8,458 nucleotides of DNA from Bacillota bacterium (GTDB lineage: Bacteria > Bacillota > Bacilli > Bacillales > Cytobacillaceae): NCBI GenBank assembly GCA_030705745.1, contig JAUZPT010000110.1, forward strand, positions 1 to 8,458. The letters are read 5' to 3'. The position numbers and the translations under genes are program-made. The notes beneath the pieces were generated by a model. The model was given only the letters and a program-made list of their open reading frames with translations. It did not search any database and was not told the origin of the DNA. This document shows, piece by piece, positions 7,969-8,458 of the stretch. Each line of letters starts with the position of its first letter. The stretch's first letter is position 1.

Positions 7969-8268
7969 ATGGATTATTTTGAAAAACTTTATGATGAACA
8001 TGAAAGCGCCAAAGTAAGGTTTGTAGGTTTTGCCACTGAAAATGCTCGCTATGACTTTGGAATCGTTTATACGAATCTGTTTTTTGGGAAACCATTGGTA
8101 ATTTGTATGCAAACAGGCCGTTCTACTCTCCTCGACCCTCAAGATATTGAAGATAAGGAATACTTGCAAAAAGTATTTCGGATCTCTTGCGCAAATCAGG
8201 CATCTGAATTAGTCGAATTTTTCAGAGAAGCGATTCCCTCTATCCCATTTCAAACCGAATACGAATAA
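7969..8268 (+). CDS. DUF3055 (SAV0927-like) protein of unknown function
   Basis: This gene encodes a 99-residue soluble protein. Its features are MDYFEKLYDEHESAKVRFVG at the N-terminus, then ENARYDFGIVYTNLFFGKPLV (24-44), ICMQTGRSTLL (45-55), a helix DIEDKEYLQKVF (59-70) and a C-terminal SIPFQTEYE. I match it from memory to the DUF3055/SAV0927 family of Bacillus and Staphylococcus, which has no known function. No signal peptide, membrane segment or metal-binding cluster is visible. AGGAG (7957-7961) lies 7 bases upstream of the ATG, a sigma-A promoter precedes it and a clean terminator follows, so it is an independent single-gene unit. Confidence 0.85.
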   Translation: MDYFEKLYDEHESAKVRFVGFATENARYDFGIVYTNLFFGKPLVICMQTGRSTLLDPQDIEDKEYLQKVFRISCANQASELVEFFREAIPSIPFQTEYE

Positions 8269-8274
8269 TTTCAG

Positions 8275-8304
8275 AAAGCAGGCATTTAATCGTGCCTGCT
8301 TTTT
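8275..8304 (+). terminator. Terminator of the DUF3055-like gene
   Basis: A perfect 10-bp stem AAAGCAGGCA (8275-8284) / TGCCTGCTTT (8293-8302) with an eight-base loop is followed by further T, beginning six bases after the stop codon. Confidence 0.93.
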
Positions 8305-8358
8305 AAATTATATTTCATTTAATCAACCTTTAAAATAAATATGTTATACAATTTAGGC

Positions 8359-8387
8359 TTGAAAAAATATATGTGTTATATTATTAT
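8359..8387 (+). promoter_or_regulatory. Sigma-A promoter of the gene starting at 8451
   Basis: TTGAAA (8359-8364) and TATTAT (8382-8387) are 17 bases apart, each five of six to consensus, in very AT-rich DNA. Transcription would begin near 8394, just before the cre-like site. Confidence 0.65.
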
Positions 8388-8400
8388 GGTATTAAAGATG

Positions 8401-8415
8401 TTGAAGCGCTTTCAA
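8401..8415 (+). promoter_or_regulatory. cre-like site (possible CcpA operator)
   Basis: TTGAAGCGCTTTCAA has the AGCGCTTTCA core of catabolite-responsive elements, but its left half is one base short of the symmetric form. Aligned to the 14-base consensus TGWNANCGNTNWCA it has two mismatches, both at the left end. It lies about 7 bases after the predicted transcription start, a position where CcpA would repress. Confidence 0.5.
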
Positions 8416-8450
8416 ATTTGTGATCATCAAAAAGAAAAGGGGAATGTATA

Positions 8451-8458
8451 ATGGGTAC
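8451..8458 (+). CDS. Start of an unidentified gene, cut by the window edge
   Basis: ATGGGTAC follows AAAAGGGG (8435-8442) by 8 bases, downstream of a promoter and a cre-like site, so a gene very probably starts here. Only Met-Gly and part of a third codon are visible, so the product cannot be named. An ATG at 8444 is rejected because it is one base from the ribosome binding site. Confidence 0.55.

Overview
The window is ordinary core chromosome of a low-GC, endospore-forming Firmicute of the Bacillaceae. Four things point there: a pyruvate dehydrogenase operon whose proteins read like the Bacillus subtilis and Geobacillus enzymes from end to end, a YkyA-type lipoprotein directly upstream, a YjcZ-type glycine/tyrosine-rich mini-protein typical of spore formers, and strong GGAGG-type ribosome binding sites with sigma-A style promoters. 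I cannot fix the species. I see no mobile element, CRISPR array, tRNA or rRNA.

Layout. Positions 1-206 (minus) hold the start of a type II peptide deformylase gene (def). Positions 419-562 (minus) encode a 47-residue YjcZ-like protein with its own terminator. Divergent from it is a ykyA-like lipoprotein gene (808-1482, plus) with a good promoter and a terminator. A 448-base gene-free stretch follows, with candidate promoters, inverted repeats and a possible pseudoknot. The operon pdhA-pdhB-pdhC-pdhD (1959-6910) comes next and ends at a strong terminator. Downstream are three small genes: a predicted three-helix membrane protein (7110-7352, plus), a DUF1885-like protein (7381-7815, minus) convergent with it, and a DUF3055-like protein (7969-8268, plus) divergent from that. 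The last bases carry a promoter, a cre-like site and the first codons of an unidentified gene at 8451.

How the genes work together. PdhA and PdhB form the thiamine-diphosphate E1 component, PdhC is the lipoylated E2 core and PdhD is the FAD-dependent E3. Together they turn pyruvate, CoA and NAD+ into acetyl-CoA, CO2 and NADH. All the catalytic motifs I looked for are present. Gene spacing is tight (3 bases) between pdhA/pdhB and pdhC/pdhD, but 77 bases with a hairpin separate the E1 pair from the E2/E3 pair. The flanking small genes look like independent units, each with its own promoter or terminator, and nothing in the sequence ties them to pyruvate metabolism.

I do not see a new biological system here. 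The parts most worth a second look are the long pdhA leader, the pdhB-pdhC hairpin, the cre-like site at the right edge, and the small uncharacterised proteins.
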